Origin: Candidatus Njordarchaeota archaeon
GTDB taxonomy: Archaea; Asgardarchaeota; Njordarchaeia; Njordarchaeales; Njordarchaeaceae
DNA: 14,233 nt
NCBI GenBank assembly: GCA_029856615.1
Contig: JAHKLF010000015.1
Span: 1-14,233 of the forward strand
Direction: 5' to 3'
This document shows positions 1 through 7,007 of the stretch, in pieces; position 1 is the first letter of the stretch, and each line of letters starts with the position of its first letter. The position numbers and the translations under genes are program-made. Under the pieces are notes generated by a model. That model was not told the origin of the DNA. It was given only the letters and a program-made list of their open reading frames with translations, and searched no databases.

Positions 1-2007
1 GGCGTGGGGAAAACAACGTTAGCCAAGGCTGTCGCATCTTTTTTTCAACAAGATTTTATCCGCGTAGATGGTGATGAAAGATTTGATGAATATAAATTAG
101 TTGGGTACTTTGAGCCTCAACTTGTCTTAAAAGTAGGTTGGTCATGGGATGCCTTCTTTCCAGGACCTTTAGTTAGAGCAATGCTCAATGGAGCTATATT
201 GTTTATCAATGAAATAAATCGATTAAGCGAAGGAGCGCAAAATGTTTTAATTCCCGCACTGGATGAAGGACTTATAGAGATACCTAAGCTGGGGGAAGTA
301 AAGGCAAAAGACGGATTCTGGGTGATTGCTACTCTAAATCCCGAGGAATACGTGGGAGTTTCGCCATTGGGTGAAGCGCTTAGGGATCGCTTTATATGGA
401 TAAAGCTAGATTATCAGTCAGAAGATGAAGAGATTGAAATCGTGAAGATAAGGGCCAATGTAGATGATGAGCTAGCTAAGCTAGCTGTAAGTATAGCACG
501 TGCAACTCGACGTCACCCCGAGATACGCCGAGGAGCATCTGTTAGGGGGGCTATTGATCTAGCAACACTGATTAAACTTCACGAAGACATAGACATAAAT
601 ACCATAGAAAGATGCGCGGTTATTTCCCTTGGGACAAAAATTGAACTCACAGAAGGCACAACTAAATCAGCGGATGAAATAATAAAGGAGATTGTTAGAG
701 ATATCCTAGCCGAATACGACTTTTTTCGCGCGTATAAAGAGAGAAGAGGGGAAAACCTAGCTAAAGATTTTTTAATAAAATCCTCTCCGAGCGAAATTCC
801 ATCCGAAGATGCATATCATACGCTGGATAATAGCTCCACACCGGATAGGATATTACCCGAAAAATTCTCTTCACCACAGCATTCAAATGATGATTACGCA
901 TCAACTACCGAGGAGGGAAGCAATCCTCGTACAATATTACTATTTTATCCTCCTAGTGATCCCGTTTTAAGCTTATTCAAAGGCATGCTTGGTTATTACG
1001 GTACTCAGTTAATTTCCGCCATAAGAGAAGGTAAAGATATTAGAAATATCCTCTCCCGGCTCTGGCGACCATTAAATTATGAGGCTATAAATCTGCTTGG
1101 TCTTGAAGCTATCAAATATAGAAATTTTGCTGCATTGTCCGCTTTGGCCGAAATAAACCCTCTTGTCATAGCTAACATCATTGAGGAATATATAACTGAA
1201 TTTGATGGCGAGGATAACATCTATTTGCTTCATCTATTTTATTTAACCAGAGATTTCCTTAGTACGACTAAGAAAATAATATTTCGACGCATAGCTAAAT
1301 ATATCGTAATGAAAAAAGCTCTAAGGATAGTTGGTCGGAGATTACTTAAAGGAGGAACTATTAGAAAAAGGATCCCGTACAGGCCTAGTGTCGATTTTGA
1401 CTTAGAGTCTACAATCGAGAATATGCTTGATAAGTATATACTTGGAATAATTGATAAAAGAGACATTATTTGCTACGAGAGACGCGATAAGAGGACATCC
1501 GGTGCTATCATATTGGATGTGAGTGGCAGTATGTATGGGGAGAAGAATGTACTTGCATCTATTATATCGGCTGTAACCGTATACACATTAGGTCCTTATG
1601 ACGAGTACTCGATTATCGTGTTTTCTGATGCACCTTATGTTATCAAAGGTATTAGAGAAAGAAAACGCTTAGAATCAATAATTGAAGAAATCTTTAACAT
1701 CAGACCACTCGGATATACGAATATAGCAGATGCATTAAAAAAAGCTTTAGAAGAATTAAAAAAAGCCACAATTAAAAATAAGAAATGGGCGATTCTAATT
1801 ACGGACGGAGAATATAACAGAGGCGGGGACCCCATAAAATGGGCTAGTAAATTTAGAAGACTACATGTTATACAATTAGGTGGAAGCAATAGAGGAACTC
1901 AAATATGCAAAGCTTTGGCCAAGGGGCGGGGAAAGTATATCTATGTTGACAGTGTGGAGAAATTATATAATGCGGTAAAAAATCTTCTGAAATATCCCGA
2001 TAAGTGA
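1..2007 (+). CDS. MoxR-type AAA+ ATPase fused to a C-terminal VWA domain (5' end outside window)
   Basis: The reading frame is open to the first base and begins inside the Walker A motif (GVGKTT at residues 1-6 of the visible part). The GTG at base 4 is therefore not the start; the N-terminus lies upstream. The AAA+ module follows: Walker B ILFINEIN near residues 66-73, a sensor-1-like IATLNP near 110, and an arginine-finger-type EALRDRF near 125-131. A Ser/Pro/acidic linker (about 260-320) leads to a helical region and then a VWA domain with a MIDAS site: DVSGSM from residue 506, a downstream Thr in GYTNIADAL, and LITDGE near 600. MoxR ATPases usually act with a separate VWA partner (RavA/ViaA, CbbQ/CbbO); the single-chain layout resembles the Mg-chelatase D subunit. 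By family it should be a chaperone-like remodelling ATPase coupled to metal-dependent binding. The substrate is unknown, and chelatase function cannot be claimed. The family call is firm. Confidence 0.88.
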   Translation, partial: GVGKTTLAKAVASFFQQDFIRVDGDERFDEYKLVGYFEPQLVLKVGWSWDAFFPGPLVRAMLNGAILFINEINRLSEGAQNVLIPALDEGLIEIPKLGEVKAKDGFWVIATLNPEEYVGVSPLGEALRDRFIWIKLDYQSEDEEIEIVKIRANVDDELAKLAVSIARATRRHPEIRRGASVRGAIDLATLIKLHEDIDINTIERCAVISLGTKIELTEGTTKSADEIIKEIVRDILAEYDFFRAYKERRGENLAKDFLIKSSPSEIPSEDAYHTLDNSSTPDRILPEKFSSPQHSNDDYASTTEEGSNPRTILLFYPPSDPVLSLFKGMLGYYGTQLISAIREGKDIRNILSRLWRPLNYEAINLLGLEAIKYRNFAALSALAEINPLVIANIIEEYITEFDGEDNIYLLHLFYLTRDFLSTTKKIIFRRIAKYIVMKKALRIVGRRLLKGGTIRKRIPYRPSVDFDLESTIENMLDKYILGIIDKRDIICYERRDKRTSGAIILDVSGSMYGEKNVLASIISAVTVYTLGPYDEYSIIVFSDAPYVIKGIRERKRLESIIEEIFNIRPLGYTNIADALKKALEELKKATIKNKKWAILITDGEYNRGGDPIKWASKFRRLHVIQLGGSNRGTQICKALAKGRGKYIYVDSVEKLYNAVKNLLKYPDK

Positions 2008-2036
2008 GTTATCACTTTTATGGGATATTCTTTTTT
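1996..2036. terminator. Hairpin plus T-tract shared by two convergent genes
   Basis: AAGTGA (2002-2007) and TCACTT (2012-2017) form a perfect six-base stem around a GTTA loop. The stem can extend through AT/AT and CCC/GGG (1996-1998 with 2022-2024) with small bulges. A run of six T follows at 2031-2036 on the plus strand. The stem includes the TGA stop of the AAA+/VWA gene and lies just past the Rpo11 stop, so it could end transcripts from both sides. Archaeal termination depends mainly on T-tracts, so the hairpin may be incidental to function. Confidence 0.5.
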
Positions 2037-2419
2037 ATAAATTTCCTCCACTCGTTAGAGGACACAAATGGTGGATTTGATTCTCCCTTCTCAAAAGCCT
2101 CTTTAAACTTTTCTTTTAATAAGCCAAATTTCTCTTTGAGTCTTAATACTGCTCGTTCTAGCGCCTCTAGAGGATCTCCTTTTTTAGTCCTCAATGTGAA
2201 AACAATTCTATCGAATAATGGATGCTCGATTTTATATGCAGCAAAAGATACATCCTCATCAGCCAGCAATTCCATCCGGAGAGCATTAAATAATGTATGA
2301 GTCTCTCCGTCAACCTTAAATTTAAGATTTGTCGGGCCGTATTCCAGGATAGTAATCTCCATGCGCTTAGACCTAGGTTTCCACCATGGTGATGACTTAT
2401 AATATACTTCAAGCCCCAT
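2018..2419 (-). CDS. rpo11: DNA-directed RNA polymerase subunit Rpo11 (RpoL), with N-terminal extension
   Basis: Rpo11 pairs with Rpo3 to form the alpha-like assembly platform of archaeal RNA polymerase. The family core runs from residue 20 (MEITILEYGP) through THTLFNALRMELL and YKIEHPLFD to a long C-terminal helix, matching the normal size of about 90-100 residues plus a short tail. Two starts are possible. ATG at 2362 gives the standard core of 114 residues but has no clear ribosome site. ATG at 2419 gives 133 residues with a 19-residue Trp/Lys/Arg-containing extension; it is preceded by GGTGAG six bases upstream and by a TATA box that places transcription start near 2435. I chose 2419. The gene is divergent from the VPS22-like gene and converges on the AAA+/VWA gene with 10 bases between stops. 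Family call is firm; the start is moderately sure. Confidence 0.9.
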   Translation of the reverse strand: MGLEVYYKSSPWWKPRSKRMEITILEYGPTNLKFKVDGETHTLFNALRMELLADEDVSFAAYKIEHPLFDRIVFTLRTKKGDPLEALERAVLRLKEKFGLLKEKFKEAFEKGESNPPFVSSNEWRKFIKKNIP

Positions 2420-2457
2420 TATGTGCTCACCTTTGGCACTTAGACTATTATAGCCGA

Positions 2458-2465
2458 TTATATAA
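2458..2465 (-). promoter_or_regulatory. TATA box of rpo11
   Basis: TTATATAA lies on the minus strand. About 26 bases downstream gives a transcription start near 2435, a leader of about 16 bases holding the GGTGAG ribosome site (2426-2431), and then ATG at 2419. This geometry supports the long form of Rpo11. Confidence 0.55.
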
Positions 2466-2480
2466 CCTAAAAATAACAGA

Positions 2481-2490
2481 TTTTAATAAA
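2481..2490 (+). promoter_or_regulatory. TATA-like box of the VPS22-like gene
   Basis: TTTTAATAAA on the plus strand predicts initiation near 2510, leaving a leader of about 14 bases. The leader carries AAGGGAT, a weak ribosome site, just before ATG 2524. The rpo11 TATA box is 15-20 bases away on the other strand, so the two divergent genes share about 100 bases of regulatory DNA. Confidence 0.4.
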
Positions 2491-2523
2491 AGTATTTTAG
2501 TATTGATATGCAAGGGATAAAAT

Positions 2524-3186
2524 ATGGGTCTTTCAGAGATAAAGAAGAAGTTGTTTCTTGCCAGTGAAAAAAAGAAGAGAAAAATTGAGCTCATGCTTAA
2601 TGATTTAGAGGATTTGCTTAAATCACTTGAGGAAACATCGGAAAAAGTTTCTCGATTTGAAAAGAAATGGGGGACATCATCTGAGTTAAGAGAACTCATT
2701 GAGAAAGGATTAATTACCGAAGTAGAAGTCGTTAAACGATTGACAAAGCCTAGTTTACTTGATAAATTGACAGGTAAATACTATGAAACACTTGCTTTGA
2801 AAATATTAAATATACCCCAGGAAATCAATAAATCTGTTTTGAGTTTAAGTGAAATAGCCATCTATCTCCGGGATAAAATTGGAAATGTTAATCTAAATGA
2901 AGTGCAGAAAGCATTAAAACTACTTAAGAAAAGAGGATTAATCCTTGATGTATTCAAAAAAGATGGAATAACATATGCTGAATTCCGTGAAATTTATGAT
3001 GATTTTAAAGCAGTATTGGACTTCATTAGAGAAGAAAGAAAGAAAACAATTACTGTGGACGAAGTAGCAACAAAACTTAAGTGGGATATAATAAGAGCCG
3101 AAAAAGTCTTAGAGAAAATGGTTGAAATGGGCATCCTGGTTAAGGAGGACTATCCTCCAAGATACCACTTAGTTTCCTATGATTAA
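2524..3186 (+). CDS. ESCRT-II subunit VPS22/EAP30-like, tandem winged-helix protein
   Basis: The 220-residue protein has a Lys/Glu-rich helical, probably coiled-coil N-terminus (about 1-65), then two winged-helix units (about 85-155 and 160-220). This is the architecture of eukaryotic VPS22 (SNF8/EAP30) without additions. Compared from memory with human SNF8, the best stretch is the second winged helix: ITVDEVATKLKWDIIRAEKV resembles VTVSEIKASLKWETERARQV, followed by a matching LEKMVEMGILVKED-type segment. The first unit also fits: KLTGKYYETLALKIL against a GVGDFYYELGVQII segment, and LNEVQKALKLLKKRG against DDLIRAIKKLKALG. In eukaryotes VPS22 pairs with VPS36 and holds two VPS25 copies; in archaea one VPS22/36-type protein may do both jobs (inference). 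No lipid-binding GLUE domain is visible. Alternative: a generic tandem winged-helix regulator. It stands alone between rpo11 and tRNA-Arg, about 7 kb from vps4. Confidence 0.8.
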   Translation: MGLSEIKKKLFLASEKKKRKIELMLNDLEDLLKSLEETSEKVSRFEKKWGTSSELRELIEKGLITEVEVVKRLTKPSLLDKLTGKYYETLALKILNIPQEINKSVLSLSEIAIYLRDKIGNVNLNEVQKALKLLKKRGLILDVFKKDGITYAEFREIYDDFKAVLDFIREERKKTITVDEVATKLKWDIIRAEKVLEKMVEMGILVKEDYPPRYHLVSYD

Positions 3187-3219
3187 ATTTAAACCATATA
3201 GGGACATACCTAATAGTTA

Positions 3220-3240
3220 ATAGTTCAATTAAAGAACTAT
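3220..3240. repeat. 7-base inverted repeat just upstream of tRNA-Arg
   Basis: ATAGTTC (3220-3226) and GAACTAT (3234-3240) are perfect inverted copies around AATTAAA. The hairpin ends six bases before the mature tRNA 5' end and lies 34 bases after the VPS22-like stop codon. It could end or process the upstream transcript or mark the tRNA leader. No long T-run follows, so terminator is only one option. Confidence 0.4.
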
Positions 3241-3246
3241 CTGATA

Positions 3247-3324
3247 GGGCCCGTAGCTCAGTCTGGATAGAGCGACGGCCTGCGGAGCCGTAGGTCGCGG
3301 GTTCAAATCCCGCCGGGCCCGCCA
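3247..3324 (+). tRNA. tRNA-Arg (anticodon GCG), CCA encoded
   Basis: A full cloverleaf can be drawn. Acceptor GGGCCCG (3247-3253) pairs with CGGGCCC (3314-3320). The D stem is GCTC/GAGC, the anticodon stem ACGGC/GCCGT around loop CTGCGGA, and the T stem GCGGG/CCCGC around TTCAAAT. The anticodon at 3282-3284 is GCG, reading CGC (Arg). The discriminator base is G3321 and CCA is encoded at 3322-3324. No intron is present. A T5 run at 3334-3338 is a likely terminator. Confidence 0.95.
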
Positions 3325-3379
3325 ACAATCTTATTTTTGACATGAAAATACCAAAAACCAGCTCGCTATACGAATATCG

Positions 3380-5932
3380 GTGTCTATTTTGGAGATAAAA
3401 TGCCCAAAGTGCGGCGGTATTCTTAGAATTCTAAGTATTCGCAAGTTAGATGCTAATAAAGTAAGAATAACCCTGGTTTGTTCGCGTTGCGATACTTATT
3501 TCGAACTCGATGTCAAAACTGAGAATTTAATGCCGGAATTTAAACAAGCTATTAAGGAAGAAGTAGAAGATTTAGTAGAAAAAAGAATAACACTGAGCAA
3601 TCTCTCCCCAGATGCACCAATGCCTATACGAATTGTTGTAAGTAATAGTGATCAGATGTACATTCCTATTTTCTATACAAAGATAATGGCCAAAAAGCCA
3701 AAAATGGGGGAGGAATTAAGCGATGAATATTTAGCTTCACTCGGTATTCCTAGTCCTATTAGATTAAAGCTCTTAGAGTATTGGTTGAGAAAAGGTATAA
3801 AGAGATTATATACCTTTCAGGAAAAAGCTATTAAGTTAGGTTGCGCAGGAAAAAATACCGTAATTGTTGCTCCAACGGGGACGGGAAAAACCGAGGCTTT
3901 TACAATTCCAGCATTTATAAGAGCAATCGAATTCAAAAAAAGGGGTCATAAACCCCCGATTGTCCTCATTGTTTATCCAACAAAAGCATTAGCTAGAGAT
4001 CAGCTACAAAAATTATATGATTACGGGGAGATATTTGGACTAAGTGTGAGAGTATTAGACGGGGATACCCCTCACAAAGAAAGGAGAGAAATTTTAGCGC
4101 GTCCTCCAGATGTCTTAATAACAAATTTCGATATGATACACTACCATTTGGGTAAGCGAAGCCCCCTAGGCTATCTCTTTCCTCGTGCTCGAATAATAAT
4201 TATAGATGAATTACACGAATATTTCGGTGCTTTTGGAACACATGTTCACTATATACTAAAGCGTTTAAAACGCTTAGCAATGCGTCATGGTAGCATTCAA
4301 TTCTTTATGGCTTCAGCTACTATTCGAAATCCTCGTGAATTTGCTTACATGCTTACTAATGAGGACGTGATAACGGTAGAGGAAACCGGGAGAAAAGAAC
4401 CTCTTCATATACTCTTCGTATATTCTCCTAATCAGATTCAACTCACAGTTGCGCGCATCTTAACACAAATGATTAGGGAGAAAATAAAAACATTAGCTTT
4501 CTTTAACACACGAAAAAGTGCCGAGTTAGCCTTACATATTTTAAGGAAAATTGCTAAGAAATATACGGATATTTTTAATAAATTTGACTTACACCGTGCA
4601 GGGCTTCCTAAGAAAATTCGTCACGCAATAGAAAACGCATTTAAACAAGGAAAAAAACTCGCTTTAATGTCGACTCCCACTTTAGAATTAGGCATTGATA
4701 TAGGAGACGTTGATCTTGTGATTTCTGAAATAACACCGATTGATCGCTTTATCCAACGTTCTGGTCGCACGGGAAGAAGAGAACGCCCCGGCTCAGCTAT
4801 TTTAGTTCTACGTGGTGATGACCCAATTAGTGAATATTATGCTCGTAATCCTGAAGATTATTTCGGTGATATCTCCTCAAGGTATATTGAACCGAACAAC
4901 GTATATATTGCAGAAAAGCATGTATATTTAATGGCCTACGAAGAACCCATCGAAGAAACAGAAATTAGAATACATAGGATACCTCCCGAAATTCTTGAAC
5001 GACTTCAAAAGGCTGGAGCTATATTTAAAATGGGAAAAAGATATTATGCTAACGGTACAGCATTCCCGAAATATTTTACCACTAACATTAGGGGTTCTGA
5101 TAAAGTAATTCGTGTTTTATATAATGGAAAAACAATAGATGAAAGAGAAGTCATAATAGCCATAAGAGAGCTCCATCCCGGGGCTATTTATATAAATCGG
5201 GGAGTAAAATATCTTGTTAAAAAACTTGATATAAAAAGCCTATTGGCCGAAGTTATGAAGGCTCCCTATGAGTATGAAGATTTATACACGCGATCTATTT
5301 ACACATATAGTGCTTTACCGCTGGACAAGATGATTGTTAGAGATGTTTTAGGTACAAAGGTATATTATGGGAAATTACTTATGAAGGCTTCTGTTGAAGG
5401 ATATGTAGTGTTTAAAGAAGGCAGTAGAAAACCACTAGCTGAATACGATCTAGAGCATCCTATAATCTACGAATATGAAACCTATGGGATTGTGTTCAGA
5501 GCTCCTCCCGTACATTATTCTGAAACAGAGTTAATTGCAGGAGCCTATCACGCACTTGAACATATAGTAATTGAAGGAACGAATGTAATAACGGGAGGGG
5601 GGAGTGAAGATCTTGGTGGAATATCATTTGGAACCACAGGTGTCATAGTAATATATGAGGCAACTCCCGGTGGAAATGGAGTCTCTCGGTTATTATTTGA
5701 GCGCTTCGAGTCCGCTATTGAAAAAGCTTTTAAGATTCTTAACTCGTGCAAATGCAAAGGAGATATCACATGTAATAAATGTGTATACTCGTATAGATGC
5801 GGCAATAATAACCAACCATTATTCCAATTAGGCGCGCTTCAGATTCTAAAAAGAATGCTTAATAGAGAGCCAGTACCAGACGCTGACAAGGCTTTAGACA
5901 TTTTGAGGATTATAAGTAAGGGAATTGTATAA
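3380..5932 (+). CDS. DEAD/DEAH-box helicase with C-terminal DUF1998/MrfA-type zinc-binding domain
   Basis: This 850-residue superfamily 2 helicase opens with a zinc ribbon (C8, C11, C34, C37). The helicase core follows: Walker A APTGTGKT (164-171), DELH (276-279), SAT (312-314), motif V STPTLELGID (431-440) and motif VI QRSGRTGRR (459-467). The C-terminal part carries ATPGGNG and a Cys cluster (C790, C792, C798, C801, C807, ending in YRCGNNNQPLF), the signature of the DUF1998/MZB domain of MrfA/YprA-type helicases. By family it should be an ATP-driven 3'-5' DNA translocase in repair; bacterial MrfA acts in mitomycin-damage repair. The assigned start is GTG 3380. TTG 3389 (giving MEIKCPKCGG) is also plausible because GGTG lies six bases before it. 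No operon partner is evident: the tRNA precedes it and eS17 follows after 166 bases. Confidence 0.9.
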   Translation: MSILEIKCPKCGGILRILSIRKLDANKVRITLVCSRCDTYFELDVKTENLMPEFKQAIKEEVEDLVEKRITLSNLSPDAPMPIRIVVSNSDQMYIPIFYTKIMAKKPKMGEELSDEYLASLGIPSPIRLKLLEYWLRKGIKRLYTFQEKAIKLGCAGKNTVIVAPTGTGKTEAFTIPAFIRAIEFKKRGHKPPIVLIVYPTKALARDQLQKLYDYGEIFGLSVRVLDGDTPHKERREILARPPDVLITNFDMIHYHLGKRSPLGYLFPRARIIIIDELHEYFGAFGTHVHYILKRLKRLAMRHGSIQFFMASATIRNPREFAYMLTNEDVITVEETGRKEPLHILFVYSPNQIQLTVARILTQMIREKIKTLAFFNTRKSAELALHILRKIAKKYTDIFNKFDLHRAGLPKKIRHAIENAFKQGKKLALMSTPTLELGIDIGDVDLVISEITPIDRFIQRSGRTGRRERPGSAILVLRGDDPISEYYARNPEDYFGDISSRYIEPNNVYIAEKHVYLMAYEEPIEETEIRIHRIPPEILERLQKAGAIFKMGKRYYANGTAFPKYFTTNIRGSDKVIRVLYNGKTIDEREVIIAIRELHPGAIYINRGVKYLVKKLDIKSLLAEVMKAPYEYEDLYTRSIYTYSALPLDKMIVRDVLGTKVYYGKLLMKASVEGYVVFKEGSRKPLAEYDLEHPIIYEYETYGIVFRAPPVHYSETELIAGAYHALEHIVIEGTNVITGGGSEDLGGISFGTTGVIVIYEATPGGNGVSRLLFERFESAIEKAFKILNSCKCKGDITCNKCVYSYRCGNNNQPLFQLGALQILKRMLNREPVPDADKALDILRIISKGIV

Positions 5933-6033
5933 TAAATGCGCAATACTACTGCTTTCCAGTACATTCAATGATTAATTTAATGAGGTCTCTAAGATATTTT
6001 TCCAGACGCTGATATAGTCATGAAAGAAATAAC

Positions 6034-6041
6034 TTTTAAAT
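6034..6041 (+). promoter_or_regulatory. TATA box of the eS17 gene
   Basis: TTTTAAAT, preceded by the purine-rich GAAATAAC that suits a BRE, predicts transcription start near 6064. That leaves a leader of about 33 bases before ATG 6099. AAAAGGGAT, a weak ribosome site, lies just ahead of the start codon. The rest of 5933-6098 shows no open frame of note. Confidence 0.5.
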
Positions 6042-6098
6042 TAGTTCATTAACATGTGAAAAGGTTAGTTATAAGAAGATAGAGAAAAGGGATATGAT

Positions 6099-6467
6099 AT
6101 GAGTAGAGTTCGTCCTAAAGTAATCAAGGATGCTGCTAAAAGAATAATAGTCAATTACTGGGACGTTGTAAAGGAAATTTGGGATCGCGCTGAAGAAATG
6201 GCTTACGCCGATCCCGCTTTAGCAACTGATTACAGATTTCGTATGTATAAAAAATTAGTTGAAATGACCACCAATGTTAATAGCAAAAGTGTGAGAAATA
6301 GAATCGCAGGATATATAATTACTCTCATGAAACAAATTCTGTACCTCGGTAGATTTACGATTGAAGAATTAGCTACTAAATATAAAATTAAGACTCAACC
6401 TATTACAATATCCACCTCAGAGACCTCAGAAGAGAGTGCAAAGAAAAAAGAAGGATCTTCTTCTTAA
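6099..6467 (+). CDS. rps17e: Small ribosomal subunit protein eS17, enlarged form
   Basis: The diagnostic segment is YKKLVEMTTNVNSKSVRNRI followed by AGYI (about residues 50-73), matching the archaeal eS17 core (KLVKELTNIKSKTVRNRIAGY type). MSRVRPKVIKDAAKRII at the N-terminus also fits. Archaeal eS17 is usually about 60-70 residues; this one is 122. Roughly 15 extra residues lie between the N-terminal helix and the core (WDRAEEMAYADPALATDY region), and a C-terminal tail of about 40 residues ends Ser/Glu/Lys-rich. It is a component of the 30S head region. It is transcribed alone on the plus strand and converges with the minus-strand secE operon. Identity is good; the extra segments are unusual. 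Confidence 0.82.
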   Translation: MSRVRPKVIKDAAKRIIVNYWDVVKEIWDRAEEMAYADPALATDYRFRMYKKLVEMTTNVNSKSVRNRIAGYIITLMKQILYLGRFTIEELATKYKIKTQPITISTSETSEESAKKKEGSSS

Positions 6468-6541
6468 ATACCTTATTTCCTCGAAATATGATTAATTATC
6501 ATGTTATTTATCGTTATTCTTAGTTATTTAATCTCAATGAA

Positions 6542-6694
6542 TTAGCCGACTTTTTCTAAAAGCTCTCTTGTCTTACGCATTTCGAGATAAATCATGTACA
6601 GAAATACTAGAATCAAAATCAATAGGACAATCCCTACTACACTAATAATTATTAACCCTTGAACGAAGATTTGCGTTACAAGATTAGTTTGCAT
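6542..6694 (-). CDS. Small single-span membrane protein, 50 residues
   Basis: ATG at 6694 is preceded by GGTGA with six bases between, the same ribosome-site geometry used by genes throughout the window. The frame encodes 50 residues ending at TAA. Residues 9-37 are almost all Ile, Val, Leu, Phe, Gly and Tyr and form one membrane helix; a charged tail EMRKTRELLEKVG follows, so the N-terminus is probably outside and the C-terminus in the cytoplasm. The ribosome site lies in the 14-base gap after the ArsR-type gene stop, which indicates translation from the same transcript. I do not recognise the family. It could be a membrane anchor or sensor for the regulator (inference), or an accessory to SecE encoded three genes upstream. 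Confidence 0.7.
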   Translation of the reverse strand: MQTNLVTQIFVQGLIIISVVGIVLLILILVFLYMIYLEMRKTRELLEKVG

Positions 6695-6708
6695 AAAAAT
6701 TCACCAGT

Positions 6709-7005
6709 CTATTCCTCCTCAACATTGATGATTAATTCAGGTAAATCTATCACTAATTTAATCTTTTTTGCTTTAACAAATTTTCTGACATAAGGAGGTG
6801 AATCAAAATGCTTTATGTATGTTGAAATTAAACCCGCTTTCTCTAACTTTGATAAATGCATATATAGGAGAGGCCTTGAGATCTCTAGATCTTTAGCAAG
6901 CTCTGTAATGTATCTTTCTCCTTTAGAAAGCACTTTTAGTATTTTAATTCTTATTGGATGCGATAGAGCTTCAAAGATCCCTATGTAATTCTTTTCTTCA
7001 GACAT
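6709..7005 (-). CDS. ArsR-type winged-helix transcription regulator
   Basis: This 98-residue protein is a compact winged helix: FEALSHPIRIKILKVLSKGE (residues 11-30), YITELAKDLEISRPLLYMHL (recognition region about 32-51), then the wing SKLEKAGLISTY...YVRKFVKAKK. The layout is that of ArsR/HTH_20 regulators. There is no Cys at all, so it is not a classical metal-sensing ArsR. The C-terminal LVIDLPELIINVEEE is short and would suit dimer contacts. It starts two bases after the spt5 stop and is followed by the small membrane protein, so all four genes secE-spt5-arsR-TM look co-transcribed. The ribosome site is poor, suggesting coupling to spt5 translation. The target is unknown; autoregulation of this operon is one possibility. 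Confidence 0.85.
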   Translation of the reverse strand: MSEEKNYIGIFEALSHPIRIKILKVLSKGERYITELAKDLEISRPLLYMHLSKLEKAGLISTYIKHFDSPPYVRKFVKAKKIKLVIDLPELIINVEEE

Positions 7006-7007
7006 TT

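Noticed and set aside
1..2007. Mg-chelatase subunit
   Set aside because: Architecture is similar, but no chelatase or tetrapyrrole gene is nearby and the AAA+ sequence reads as MoxR.
2004..2300. Plus-strand frame opposite rpo11
   Set aside because: Low-complexity Ser/Asn/Phe product; rpo11 on the other strand is unambiguous.
3140..3343. Minus-strand frame containing an AGPAGFEPATYGSAGRRS segment
   Set aside because: This is the well-known false protein produced by reading a tRNA gene backwards; it covers tRNA-Arg.
6488..6502. ATGAT-TAATT-ATCAT inverted repeat between eS17 and the small membrane protein
   Set aside because: Only five pairs of AT-rich sequence with no following T-run; chance is likely, so it is not listed as a terminator.
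6709..7005. Metal-sensing ArsR/SmtB repressor
   Set aside because: The protein has no cysteine and no His/Asp cluster of the known metal sites.
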